From NCBI RefSeq assembly GCF_003426815.1, contig NZ_QKYK01000010.1, positions 1 through 64,000 on the forward strand: 64,000 nucleotides of DNA, read 5' to 3'. Shown here piece by piece: positions 36,256 to 44,524 of the stretch (within the stretch, counting starts at the first letter, position 1; every line of letters starts with the position of its first letter). Made by a program: the position numbers and the translations under genes. Below the pieces are notes generated by a model. It was not told the DNA's origin, searched no databases, and worked only from the letters and a program-made list of their open reading frames with translations. The stretch is from Desertimonas flava. GTDB taxonomy: Bacteria; Actinomycetota; Acidimicrobiia; Acidimicrobiales; Ilumatobacteraceae.

Positions 36256-37770
36256 ATGCCACACGAACCAGGAGCAGCGGAGCCCGACGATGCCGAGCTT
36301 CGCGTCGGGACACCGCAGGGACGGTGGGTGCTCGCCGCCACGGTCCTCGGCTCGGGCATCGCCTTCCTCGACGGCACCGTCGTGCAGGTCGCCCTGCCGG
36401 CGATCGGCGACGACCTCGGGGGCTCGCTCGCCGATCTCCAGTGGACGATCAACGGCTATCTCGTCACGCTCAGCGCGCTCCTCCTCCTCGGCGGGAGCCT
36501 GGGTGATCGTTTCGGGCGGCGGCGTGTGTTCGTCGCCGGTCTGGTGGCCTTCACCGTCGCGTCGGTACTGTGCGGCCTCGCCCCGTCTCCCGGCCTGTTG
36601 ATCGCGGCCCGCGCCCTCCAAGGTGTCGGCGGGGCGATGCTCGTCCCCGGCAGCCTGTCGATCGTCGCGTCGAGCTTTCACGCCGAGGACCGGGCCAAGG
36701 CGATCGGCGCCTGGTCGGGGCTCGCCGGCGTGGCGGGTGCCGTCGGCCCGTTCGTGGGCGGATGGCTCATCGACTCGGTGAGCTGGCGCTGGGTGTTCCT
36801 GATCAACCTGCCCCTCGCCGCGGTGGCGATCTGGATCACCGTCCGCCACGTCCCCGAGACCCGGTCGGCGACGGCGACCCACCTCGACGTCCCCGGCGCC
36901 GCGCTGGCGACCATCACGCTCGCCGGGATCACGTACTTCGCCATCGACCGCGGTGGCGGGCTCAGCGTCGCGTCGGGAGTCGGCGGCTTGGCGGCCGGCA
37001 TCGCCTTCGTGGTGGTCGAGCGCCGCAGCCCACAACCGATGTTGCCCGTGAGCTTGTTCGCGTCGCGCCAGTTCAGCGGCGCCAACCTGGCGACGGTCGC
37101 CGTGTACGCCGGGCTGGGCGGCGCCTTCTTCCTCCTCGTCCTGCGCCTGCAGTTCTCCCTCGGCTACAGCGCGCTCGAGGCGGGCGCCGCACTCGTTCCG
37201 TTCACCCTGCTGCTCCTCGTCCTGTCCGCCCGCGCCGGCGAGCTCGCCCAGCGCATCGGGGCCCGGGGTCCGATGACGCTCGGGCCGTTGGCGGCAGCGG
37301 TCGGCATCGTGCTGCTCTCCGGCGTGTCTCCTGGTGATCGTTACGTCAGCGGCGTCCTGCCGGGCGTCGTTGTGTTCGGGCTGGGCATGGCGCTGACCGT
37401 CGCCCCGCTCACCGCGGCGGTGTTCGCCAGCGTTCCCGACGAGTCCGCCGGAGCGGCGTCGGGCGTCAACAACGCAGCAGCGCGCATGGCCGGCCTCCTC
37501 GCCGTCGCCGCCCTTCCGTCACTCGCCGGCGTCACCACCGACGGCCCGGTGGCCGACAGCCTCGATGCCGGCTTCGCCGCCGGCATGCGCATCGCGGCCG
37601 CTGTGACGGCCACCGGAGGGCTGATCTCGTTCCTGCTCGTACGCGAGACAGCCCCGGTGCATGCTGTCCCGCAGCCCTCGGCGCAGTGGGCGTGCCACGA
37701 CCCGTCGGTCAAGAGCGAGGCGAGCCCGTCCCATCGTCCCAGCCAACCAACACCGAAAGCTCACCCATGA
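36256..37770 (+). CDS. MFS transporter, DHA2 family (14 helices)
   Basis: A 504-residue drug:proton antiporter-type permease. It shows the DHA2 motif D1 near the N-terminus (FLDGTVVQVALPAIGDDLGG), motif A (GSLGDRFGRRRVF) and motif C (GLAGVAGAVGPFVGGWL), with about 14 helices. ATG 36256 has GGGAGG seven bases upstream. The last 30 residues are hydrophilic and His/Pro-rich. The stop overlaps the start of the zinc-finger gene (ATGA). Confidence 0.92.
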   Translation: MPHEPGAAEPDDAELRVGTPQGRWVLAATVLGSGIAFLDGTVVQVALPAIGDDLGGSLADLQWTINGYLVTLSALLLLGGSLGDRFGRRRVFVAGLVAFTVASVLCGLAPSPGLLIAARALQGVGGAMLVPGSLSIVASSFHAEDRAKAIGAWSGLAGVAGAVGPFVGGWLIDSVSWRWVFLINLPLAAVAIWITVRHVPETRSATATHLDVPGAALATITLAGITYFAIDRGGGLSVASGVGGLAAGIAFVVVERRSPQPMLPVSLFASRQFSGANLATVAVYAGLGGAFFLLVLRLQFSLGYSALEAGAALVPFTLLLLVLSARAGELAQRIGARGPMTLGPLAAAVGIVLLSGVSPGDRYVSGVLPGVVVFGLGMALTVAPLTAAVFASVPDESAGAASGVNNAAARMAGLLAVAALPSLAGVTTDGPVADSLDAGFAAGMRIAAAVTATGGLISFLLVRETAPVHAVPQPSAQWACHDPSVKSEASPSHRPSQPTPKAHP

Positions 37771-38060
37771 CCACCACCTGCACCCACCTCGGCACGGTCG
37801 CCGACGTCACCCCGTCCAGCCAAGGCTGCGAGGATTGTCTCGCCATCGGCGGCCGCTGGGTCCATCTGCGGATCTGCCAAGCCTGCGGCCACGTCGGATG
37901 CTGCGACTCGTCACCCAACCGGCATGCCACCGCGCACTTCCACTCGCACCCCGACCACCCGTTGATCCGCTCCTACGAGCCGGGCGAGAACTGGTGGTGG
38001 TGCTACGCCGAAGAGCTCTTCTTCGAGCACGGCGACACGCCGTCGCCGTCCCACCCGTGA
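37767..38060 (+). CDS. UBP-type zinc finger protein
   Basis: A 97-residue protein made almost entirely of a ZnF_UBP-like domain. Likely ligands are C5, C21, C24, C37, C40, C45/C46, H53 and H57/H59, with the characteristic GHVGCCDSSPNRHATAHF segment. In eukaryotes this fold binds ubiquitin tails. In actinobacteria it often occurs as a small stand-alone protein or beside transporters. The four-base overlap with the MFS gene implies coupled expression. Its role here is unknown. Confidence 0.9.
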   Translation: MTTTCTHLGTVADVTPSSQGCEDCLAIGGRWVHLRICQACGHVGCCDSSPNRHATAHFHSHPDHPLIRSYEPGENWWWCYAEELFFEHGDTPSPSHP

Positions 38061-38070
38061 CCGTGCTGAC

Positions 38071-38105
38071 CGCCCCGAGATAGTGCCTGGCACTATCTCG
38101 GGGCG
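38071..38105. repeat. Perfect 35-base palindrome (AGTGCC-T-GGCACT core)
   Basis: CGCCCCGAGATAGTGCC, one base, and the exact reverse complement. It lies ten bases after the zinc-finger gene stop. The inner 13 pairs are shared with the 15943 copy, while the outermost pairs differ in both arms together (compensated), so pairing is kept. It may be a terminator or a mobile repeat. Confidence 0.9.
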
Positions 38106-38202
38106 GCCCGCACCGCGGTGTCACAGGAAGGCGGCTTGTGCGGTCTTCGTTGCGGTGACAACGATCCCACCACAACCCGTCGTGCGAGGATGCCTCCGCC
38201 GG

Positions 38203-38778
38203 GTGAACGCCGACCAGGCCCGCCGCGTCGCCATGGCGTTCGCCGACGCGCCGCGATCGTCCGCCGATCCGTCGATCGCCCACGCCTACGCGGACCTGAG
38301 TGAGCAGGCCTGCCGCTGGTTCGACCGGCTGACGGGTCCGCGAGGTCGGCGCCCCGTGCGCGTCGTCTACACCCGCTGCGCCGAGCCGTACGTGTCAGCC
38401 GTCGAGCTCGCCGAGTCCGTGCGTCACCACCGCGTGCTCGAGCTGTGGCCGGTGGCGTACGACCGCGATCGCCGGCCGCCGTTGCTCGACTCCCGGATCG
38501 GCGGTCCGTACGACCGCTTCCGGGCGGTTCACGACATCCTCAGCCACGGCTGGTTGCAGCTCGGTTTCGACCGCGACGGCGAGTACTCGGCGTGGCTCGC
38601 CGAAGATCGGCTGTACCGCGGAGCAGCCCGGAAAGCGTTGGCGACCGAGCTCCACGGCGAACACAGCGTGCGCTGGACGAGCGGCGACCTCGCCGACCAC
38701 AAGGCCGTTCTGCTGGACGAACGGCTCATCGAGGCATCGCGGCGCAATCGCCCACCGGCCGGCCACGAGCGCCGGTAG
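38203..38778 (+). CDS. Conserved-looking protein of unknown function
   Basis: A 191-residue protein. I chose GTG 38203 (VNADQARRVAMAFAD); a longer frame starts inside the palindrome and is unlikely. Notable is FRAVHDILSHGWLQLGFDRDGEYSAWLAEDRL, followed by ATELHGEHSVRW. The H-D-x3-H spacing and later E-x2-G recall a family in actinobacteria and phages with an FRAVHD...FGH motif, whose function I do not know. The histidines and acids could bind metal. It is followed by a LuxR-type regulator. Confidence 0.65.
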   Translation: MNADQARRVAMAFADAPRSSADPSIAHAYADLSEQACRWFDRLTGPRGRRPVRVVYTRCAEPYVSAVELAESVRHHRVLELWPVAYDRDRRPPLLDSRIGGPYDRFRAVHDILSHGWLQLGFDRDGEYSAWLAEDRLYRGAARKALATELHGEHSVRWTSGDLADHKAVLLDERLIEASRRNRPPAGHERR

Positions 38779-38865
38779 TGCCGAGTGGCTGGCATCGGTG
38801 CGGCAAGCGCGGCGGCGACCCTTAGTCTGACAGATCGATGTCGAACTCTCGGCGGGGCGGTGGGC

Positions 38866-41637
38866 ATGCTCGGCTATGAGCCCGGCCCTCCCGTGCTGCT
38901 CGGACGCAGCAACGAGTTCGACGTGTTCGACCGCCTGCTCGACGACATCCGGCAGGACAGGAGCCGAGTGCTCGTCCTGCGAGGGGAGGCCGGCATCGGC
39001 AAGTCGGCGCTTCTCGACCACCTCGCCAACGGGGCCGGCGACTGCCGCGTGCTGCGAACGGCCGGCGCGGAGTGGGAGATGGAGCTGGCGTTCGCCGGGC
39101 TCCACCAGCTCTGCCTACCGATGCTGGATCACCTCGACGCCCTGCCCCGCCCCCAGCAGGACGCCCTCGGCACGGCGTTCGGCATCGTCGCCGGCGACGC
39201 CCCGGACCGCTTCCTCGTCGGCCTCGCCGTGCTCAGCCTGCTCGCCGCATCGGCGGAGCACATCCCGCTGTTGTGCCTCATCGACGACGCCCACTGGCTC
39301 GACCACGTGTCCGCCCAGGTGCTGGCATTCGTGGCCCGCCGGCTGCTCGCCGAGTCGGTCGCCCTGGTCTTCGCGGTGCGCGATCCCAGCGACGCGGTGG
39401 AATTCGACGGACTGCCGCAACGGACGATCGGGCCACTCGGCAGCGCCGACGCCCGAGCCCTGCTCGAGTCGGCGAGTCCCGGCCGGCTCGACGAGCGTGT
39501 CCGCGACCGGATCGTCGCCGAGACCCGCGGCAACCCGCTGGCCCTCCTCGAGCTGCCTCGCGGTCTGAGCGCGGCCGAGCTCGCCGGCGGCTTCGCGCTT
39601 CCGGACGCCCGACCGCTGTCGAGCCAGATCGAGCAGGCATTCGTCCGGCGCGTGCAGGTGCTCCCACCCGATGTACAACGCCTGCTGCTCGTCGCCGCGG
39701 CCGAGCCGATCGGCGATCATGCCCTGCTTCGGCGGGCCGCCACTCGTCTCGGCATCGGGCCCGACACCGAGCTCGCGGCGGAGGGAGCCGGGCTCATCGA
39801 GTTCGGCGCGCACGTCCGTTTTCGCCACCCGCTGGTCCGATCGGCGGCCTACCGCTCCGGCAGCGCCGCCGACAGGCAACAGATCCATCTGGCACTCGCG
39901 GAGGCGACCGATGCCGATCACGCCCCCGACCGCCGGGCGTGGCACCGCGCCCATGCCGCCGTGGCTCCCGATGAATCGGTTGCCGCCGACCTCGAGCACT
40001 CCGCCGGCCGGGCGCAGCGGCGCGGTGGGGTGGCGGCGGCCGCGGCATTCCTCGAGCGGGCCGCCGAGCTCACCGCCGACCCGGGTCGCCGTGCCGGCCG
40101 CATCCTGGCCGCCGCGCAGGCCAAGCTCGACGCCGGGGCGTTCGACGCCGCAGACGCCCTGCTGACCGCGGCGGACATCGTCGACCTCGACGATCACCAG
40201 CGGGCCCGGGCGGCCCTTCTGCGCGCCGAGATCGTCTACTCCCGACAGCGCGGTACCGACGCTCCCCCACTCCTGCTCGATGCGGCGACCCGTCTCGACG
40301 ATCTCGCCGACCCGTTGGCCCGCGGCACCTACCTCGAGGCGCTCACGGCGGCGATCTTCGCGGGGCGGGCCGCGGTGTACCCGACGGTTCACGACGTCGC
40401 CGGCGCCGTCCGACGGGCGGCGGCCCGCCCGGCCATGCCGCCGACGGTCGTCGACGCCCTGCTCGACGCCATGGCCGCCCGGTTCACCGATGGCTACGCG
40501 GCGGCGGCGCCCGAGCTGCGGGCCGCGCTGGAGTCGTTCCGGGCCAACTTCGACGGCGACGCCGGCCGGTCGTTCGGACTGGCCTGGCTCCTGGCCGGCG
40601 AGCTCTGGGACGACCAGCTGTGGGAGGAGCTCTCCACCAGAGCCATCAAACTCGCTCGCGACGCCGGTACCTTCGGCCGTCTGCCCCTGGCGTTGATGTA
40701 CCGGGCCAGCGTCCACGTCCACGCCGCCGAGTTCGACGCCGCCGACGGCCTGATCGAGGAGTCGGACGCGATCACGGCCGCCATCGACACCGCCCCGCTC
40801 AAGTACACCACGGGTCTGCTGGCCGCGTGGCGGGGTAACGAGTCCTTCTCCAGCTCGCTGACGGCCGCGGCCGTTGCCGACGCCAACACCCGCGGCGAGG
40901 GGCGGGCCTTCGGACTCGGGGGCTACTTCGACGCCGTCCTCTACAACGGACTCGGGCGCTACGACGCCGCCTTACTGGGGGCCCGGACGGCGTGCGCCTT
41001 TGACGACTTCGGCGTCCGGGGATTCGCCCTCGCCGAGCTTGTCGAGGCCGGGGTCCACGGCGGCGAGCGGACCGAGGCATCCGAGGCCCTGGAGGAGCTC
41101 GAGGACCGCACGATCGCCGCCGGAACGGAGTGGTCGCTCGGCGTGCTCGCCCGCTCACGGGCGATGATGGCCAGCGGGAGCGATGCCGACGAGCTGTTCA
41201 CCGATGCCGTCGAACGGCTGGGCCGGACGCGTATCAAGCTCGATCTCGCCCGCGCTCATCTCCTGTACGGCGAATGGCTGCGGCGGGAGGGCCGGCGGGT
41301 CGACGCGCGGGACCAGCTGCGCTCGGCAGACGAGATCTTCAGCCGCGCCGGGGCCGAAGCATTCGCCGAGCGAGCTCGCCGGGAGCTCCGCGCGACGGGT
41401 GAGACCGCTCGCAAGCGCTCGGTCTCCACCCGCATCCAGCTCACCGGTCAGGAGGCGCAGATCGCCCGCTTGACCGCCGCCGGGCTCACCAACCCCGAGA
41501 TCGGCAGCCAGCTGTTCATCAGCCCCCGTACCGTCGAATACCACCTCGGCAAGGTGTTCACGAAGCTCGGCATCAGCTCACGGCGAGAGCTGCGGTCGAT
41601 CGGCGCGCAGCTCGATCTCGACGACGCACCGCACTGA
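38866..41637 (+). CDS. Large ATP-binding LuxR family transcriptional regulator (MalT/LAL-like)
   Basis: A 923-residue regulator. The N-terminal AAA/STAND ATPase domain has Walker A GEAGIGKS (about 40-47) and Walker B LLCLIDDAHWLD. A long TPR-like helical region follows. The C-terminal LuxR HTH (about 855-912) contains LTGQEAQIARLTAAGLTNPEIG and SPRTVEYHLGKVFTKLGISSR. I chose ATG 38866; a GTG at 38785 would add 27 residues of poor quality. Large regulators of this type respond to small ligands, but the target is unknown. Confidence 0.92.
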   Translation: MLGYEPGPPVLLGRSNEFDVFDRLLDDIRQDRSRVLVLRGEAGIGKSALLDHLANGAGDCRVLRTAGAEWEMELAFAGLHQLCLPMLDHLDALPRPQQDALGTAFGIVAGDAPDRFLVGLAVLSLLAASAEHIPLLCLIDDAHWLDHVSAQVLAFVARRLLAESVALVFAVRDPSDAVEFDGLPQRTIGPLGSADARALLESASPGRLDERVRDRIVAETRGNPLALLELPRGLSAAELAGGFALPDARPLSSQIEQAFVRRVQVLPPDVQRLLLVAAAEPIGDHALLRRAATRLGIGPDTELAAEGAGLIEFGAHVRFRHPLVRSAAYRSGSAADRQQIHLALAEATDADHAPDRRAWHRAHAAVAPDESVAADLEHSAGRAQRRGGVAAAAAFLERAAELTADPGRRAGRILAAAQAKLDAGAFDAADALLTAADIVDLDDHQRARAALLRAEIVYSRQRGTDAPPLLLDAATRLDDLADPLARGTYLEALTAAIFAGRAAVYPTVHDVAGAVRRAAARPAMPPTVVDALLDAMAARFTDGYAAAAPELRAALESFRANFDGDAGRSFGLAWLLAGELWDDQLWEELSTRAIKLARDAGTFGRLPLALMYRASVHVHAAEFDAADGLIEESDAITAAIDTAPLKYTTGLLAAWRGNESFSSSLTAAAVADANTRGEGRAFGLGGYFDAVLYNGLGRYDAALLGARTACAFDDFGVRGFALAELVEAGVHGGERTEASEALEELEDRTIAAGTEWSLGVLARSRAMMASGSDADELFTDAVERLGRTRIKLDLARAHLLYGEWLRREGRRVDARDQLRSADEIFSRAGAEAFAERARRELRATGETARKRSVSTRIQLTGQEAQIARLTAAGLTNPEIGSQLFISPRTVEYHLGKVFTKLGISSRRELRSIGAQLDLDDAPH

Positions 41638-41702
41638 CGCGGGTTCGGACTGGGCGTTCTCCCGGAGGCGACCGACGCGACGTTCTGCGACCGTGGTCAG
41701 GC

Positions 41703-41963
41703 ATGAGCGTCTCACCCGGACCACATCCGCAGGAGTCCCAGCTCCGGTTCCTCCGGGGCATGATCGCCGAGAACGCCGTCATCTCGGGTGACGTCGCCGA
41801 GATCGGCGTGCGGGCGTTCGCCATCCACGGGATGATCGCCGTCGACGGCGACGTGATCATGGCGAACTTCGACTCGTACGAGGCGGCGCGCCTCGTCCTC
41901 GATCTGCTTCCGGTCCCGGCGCCTCGCCTCGGCGCGAGCGCTCCGATCGGGCCCGGCCGCTGA
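41703..41963 (+). CDS. Small protein of unknown function
   Basis: An 86-residue frame starting at ATG 41703 with coding-like composition (regular G/C in third positions). The middle has MIAENAVISGDVAEIGVRAF and MIAVDGDVIMANFDSYEAARLVLDLL, which could form a compact alpha/beta fold. I recognise no family. It lies 65 bp after the LuxR-type gene and converges with the flavoprotein gene, leaving only two bases between stops. Confidence 0.5.
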   Translation: MSVSPGPHPQESQLRFLRGMIAENAVISGDVAEIGVRAFAIHGMIAVDGDVIMANFDSYEAARLVLDLLPVPAPRLGASAPIGPGR

Positions 41964-41965
41964 CC

Positions 41966-43408
41966 TCAGCGCGCCCCGCGGCCCATCAGGCGGGCGATGC
42001 CCTCCGGAGGGCGGGGAATCGCTCGGCGGGCGATCTGTCCCGGGCCCGACCAGATCAGGCTCACCTCGAGCGACGGATCGGTCGACGGGAAGTCGGAACG
42101 CACGTGGCAGCCACGGGTCTCCCGGCGCGCCGCCGCGCCGTCGAGGGTCGCACGCGCGGCGACCGCCGACGATCGCAGGTCGTAGGCCTGAGCGAGATCA
42201 CGCGGCCCGGAGACGTCGGGGTGGACGCCGACGTGCCCGATGCGCTCTTCGATGGCGTCGAGCATGGCGAGCCCACCCCGGATCCGCGTGCCGTCGCGGG
42301 TCTCGCCGGCACAGACCGACATGAGCTCGCCCATCTCGCGCTGCAGCGTGCGCACGCTCTCGGGGCCGGTCGCCGCGGCGACCGCATCGACGTCGGCACG
42401 CGCCGCAGCGACGGCATCCATGAACGCTGCCGTGTCTCGCCGGGGGACGAGGCCACCGGTGGCGTACGCACCAGCGGCCGCACCGACGATGCGTCCGTAG
42501 ACGAGCAGCTCGATCAGGTCATTGCCGGCGAGGCGGCTGGCTCCGTGGACCCCGCCCACCGCCTCACCGACCGCGTACAGGCCGGCGACCCCGGTGCTGC
42601 CGTCGGCCGGACGCACGGCGATCCCGCCGAGCGTGACGTGGGCCCGGGGCACGGCGTCGGCCGTTCCTCCGTGGTCGCCCGGGCCAATCTCGTCGAACAG
42701 GTCGAACTGAACCAGCTCGGCGTCCCGGATCCGGCCCCCCACCGCCCACGCCAGGCGCATCGAATCGCCGGTGTTCTCGTCGTGGCGGGCCGAGCTGTGG
42801 AGCCAGATCCCGCTGTGCCCGCCGGCGGCGAGCACGACGGCGTCGGCCTCGACCACGTACCTCGCACCGTCGGTCAGCCCGAAGCCATAGGCGCCGACCA
42901 CCGCCCCGGCGACCTCGAGCAAGCTCGTCACATAGATCGTGTCGTCGACCGGAACATCCAGCTCGGCGGCCCGGCGGGTGAGGGCGCGCTGGATCTCGAG
43001 TCTTGTCGACTCACCGGTGAAGGCGGCCCGCTGGAACGACTGCAGGCCGAGCTCTCGCCGCGAGATCCGGCCGTCGCGATCGTGGTCGACTCGCATCCCG
43101 TAGCGTTCGAGGTCGGCGAGGGCGCGCACGGCGCCCTCACAGACGATCTCCACCATGCGCGGGTCGGCGAGACCGCGGCCTTCCACCAGCGTGTCGGCGG
43201 CGAGCTGGAGCCATCTGTCCTCGCCGTCGGGCGTGGCGAGCGCCGCGTCGGCACCGGCGGTGGCCAGCGCCGTCCGGGCGTCCGCCGGCGGTCGCTTGCC
43301 GACCGCGACCACGGGGACGCCGCGCTCGGCCGCCTCGATCGCGGCGCGGAGTCCGGCTCCGCCGGTTCCAACGACGAGCACCGACGTGCGGATCCGGCGT
43401 GGGGTCAC
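41966..43408 (-). CDS. FAD-binding flavoprotein, succinate dehydrogenase/fumarate reductase/L-aspartate oxidase type
   Basis: A 480-residue flavoprotein. The N-terminal dinucleotide motif is VLVVGTGGAGLRAAIEA. Later motifs include VVLAAGGHSGI and the substrate/FAD region GLYAVGEAVGGVHGASRLAGNDLIELLVYGRIVGAAAGAYA, matching the family. The C-terminal region is shorter than in full fumarate reductases. The GTG start overlaps the sigma-factor stop (GTGA), so expression is coupled. No iron-sulfur or membrane subunit is nearby, so it is probably a soluble oxidase or reductase, not respiratory complex II. Aspartate oxidase is possible, but no nadA or nadC is adjacent. Confidence 0.85.
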   Translation of the reverse strand: MTPRRIRTSVLVVGTGGAGLRAAIEAAERGVPVVAVGKRPPADARTALATAGADAALATPDGEDRWLQLAADTLVEGRGLADPRMVEIVCEGAVRALADLERYGMRVDHDRDGRISRRELGLQSFQRAAFTGESTRLEIQRALTRRAAELDVPVDDTIYVTSLLEVAGAVVGAYGFGLTDGARYVVEADAVVLAAGGHSGIWLHSSARHDENTGDSMRLAWAVGGRIRDAELVQFDLFDEIGPGDHGGTADAVPRAHVTLGGIAVRPADGSTGVAGLYAVGEAVGGVHGASRLAGNDLIELLVYGRIVGAAAGAYATGGLVPRRDTAAFMDAVAAARADVDAVAAATGPESVRTLQREMGELMSVCAGETRDGTRIRGGLAMLDAIEERIGHVGVHPDVSGPRDLAQAYDLRSSAVAARATLDGAAARRETRGCHVRSDFPSTDPSLEVSLIWSGPGQIARRAIPRPPEGIARLMGRGAR

Positions 43409-44073
43409 GCCGCCTGCACCTCGTGCAGCGGGCGGCATTCGGCGACGACGACATGGATCGTCAACAGCGATTCGAGCCTCGCCGCGTCGCCGCCGCACGC
43501 GGCACCGACGAAGGCGTCGATCAAGGCGTGACGCTCGGCGGCGCTGACCGTCCGGAGCCGCTCCATCGCCGACAGGCGCTTGCCGGCACGACTCACGAGC
43601 TGACGGGTGTTGGCCTCGGTGATGCCGAGGATGGCGGCGATCCGCGAGTACGGGTACTCGAACGCCTGGCGCAGGACGAACGCCGCCCGTTCGACCGGAG
43701 CCAACCGTTCGAGGAGAAGGTGCAGTCCACGTTCCACCAAGTCGGAACGCTCGGCCCCGAGCGCCGGGTCGCCATGAGGATCGACCGGTTCGAGCGTCCA
43801 GTGCCCGACGCACGACTCATGGCGGGCCCGGGCCGACTGGGCGGCGTTGAGCGCCAACCTCGCCGTCGTGGTGACGAGGAAGGCGGTCGGGTTGAGGACC
43901 CGGCTCCGGTCGTAGGCCTGCCAACGGAGCCAGGCGTCCTGCACGATGTCCTCGGCCTCGGCGTGGTTGCCGAGGATTCGGTGGGCGACGGACAACAATC
44001 GGGCCCGGATGGCGGCGAACTGTTCGGCGGCGAACTCGTCGGCGCACCGGCTGGGGACGGAGACATTGCTCAT
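43405..44073 (-). CDS. ECF-type sigma factor (SigJ/ECF41-like, shortened C-terminus)
   Basis: A 222-residue sigma factor. Region 2 has HRILGNHAEAEDIVQDAWLRWQ, and region 4 has AAFVLRQAFEYPYSRIAAILGITEANTRQLVSRAGKRL. The EANTRQLVSRA pattern is typical of ECF41/SigJ factors, which normally carry a C-terminal SnoaL-like domain of about 100 residues. Here only about 30 residues of that domain (ERHALIDAFVGAACGGDAARLESLL) are visible before unrelated sequence and the stop. GAGGTGA lies six bases upstream of ATG 44073. It overlaps the flavoprotein gene. Confidence 0.88.
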   Translation of the reverse strand: MSNVSVPSRCADEFAAEQFAAIRARLLSVAHRILGNHAEAEDIVQDAWLRWQAYDRSRVLNPTAFLVTTTARLALNAAQSARARHESCVGHWTLEPVDPHGDPALGAERSDLVERGLHLLLERLAPVERAAFVLRQAFEYPYSRIAAILGITEANTRQLVSRAGKRLSAMERLRTVSAAERHALIDAFVGAACGGDAARLESLLTIHVVVAECRPLHEVQAA

Positions 44074-44171
44074 GGGGTCACCTCGTGACAAGTGGGGTAC
44101 TTGACGGTGACAGCGGGCAACCCGACGTCGCCTCCGTGGGAGTCCCCAGTCGGGTCCCCAGTGAGGTGGCC

Positions 44172-44396
44172 TCAATCGGCGGCGCGCCGGTTGCCGACCT
44201 CGTCCGGGTCTGTCGCAGTCTCGGCGGGCCGGACCTCCCGACCGTCGAGGGCGATCGGCTCGCTCGACGTGAACGCCGTCGGCAACCGCCGCTCGGCGAG
44301 CTGGGCATCGCCGTCGCCAGGTGAGGGCGGCTCGATGAACTCGGCTGGTTCGACGCCCGTGGGCCACACGTCGAGGTTGGAGAGGTAGAAGCTCAT
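44172..44396 (-). CDS. Small protein upstream of the sigma factor, unknown function
   Basis: A 74-residue frame from ATG 44396 (an in-frame ATG at 44432 would give 86). The N-terminus MSFYLSNLDVWPTGVEPAEF looks conserved and non-random. The rest is acidic and Glu/Ala/Pro-rich, without a signal peptide or membrane segment. It lies 98 bp upstream of the sigma factor on the same strand and may share its transcript. I cannot assign a family. A short conserved head with a variable tail would also fit a modified-peptide precursor, which is speculation. Confidence 0.5.
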   Translation of the reverse strand: MSFYLSNLDVWPTGVEPAEFIEPPSPGDGDAQLAERRLPTAFTSSEPIALDGREVRPAETATDPDEVGNRRAAD

Positions 44397-44524
44397 GATC
44401 GGAAGACCGCCCGGGCCCGTGCCGTGTGACATCGGCGCGCCGGCATCGCGCCGGACCGGCCGTCGGCGCGCTACCTTCAGCCCGCCGACCGGGGCGTGAT
44501 CGTCGAGAAGGAGCAAGCAGCCCG

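Noticed and set aside
35185-38185. Shared words (TGTGCGGTCTTC and ACCACAACC) between intergenic regions at about 35190 and 38138, in opposite orientation
   Set aside because: The matches are only 12 and 9 bases with a 20-base difference in spacing. Matches of this size are expected by chance among all pairs of positions in 64 kb.
38083-38202. An upstream start for the 38203 gene inside the palindrome
   Set aside because: The extra 40 residues come from the palindrome and intergenic DNA and lack coding character. GTG 38203 gives a sensible N-terminus.
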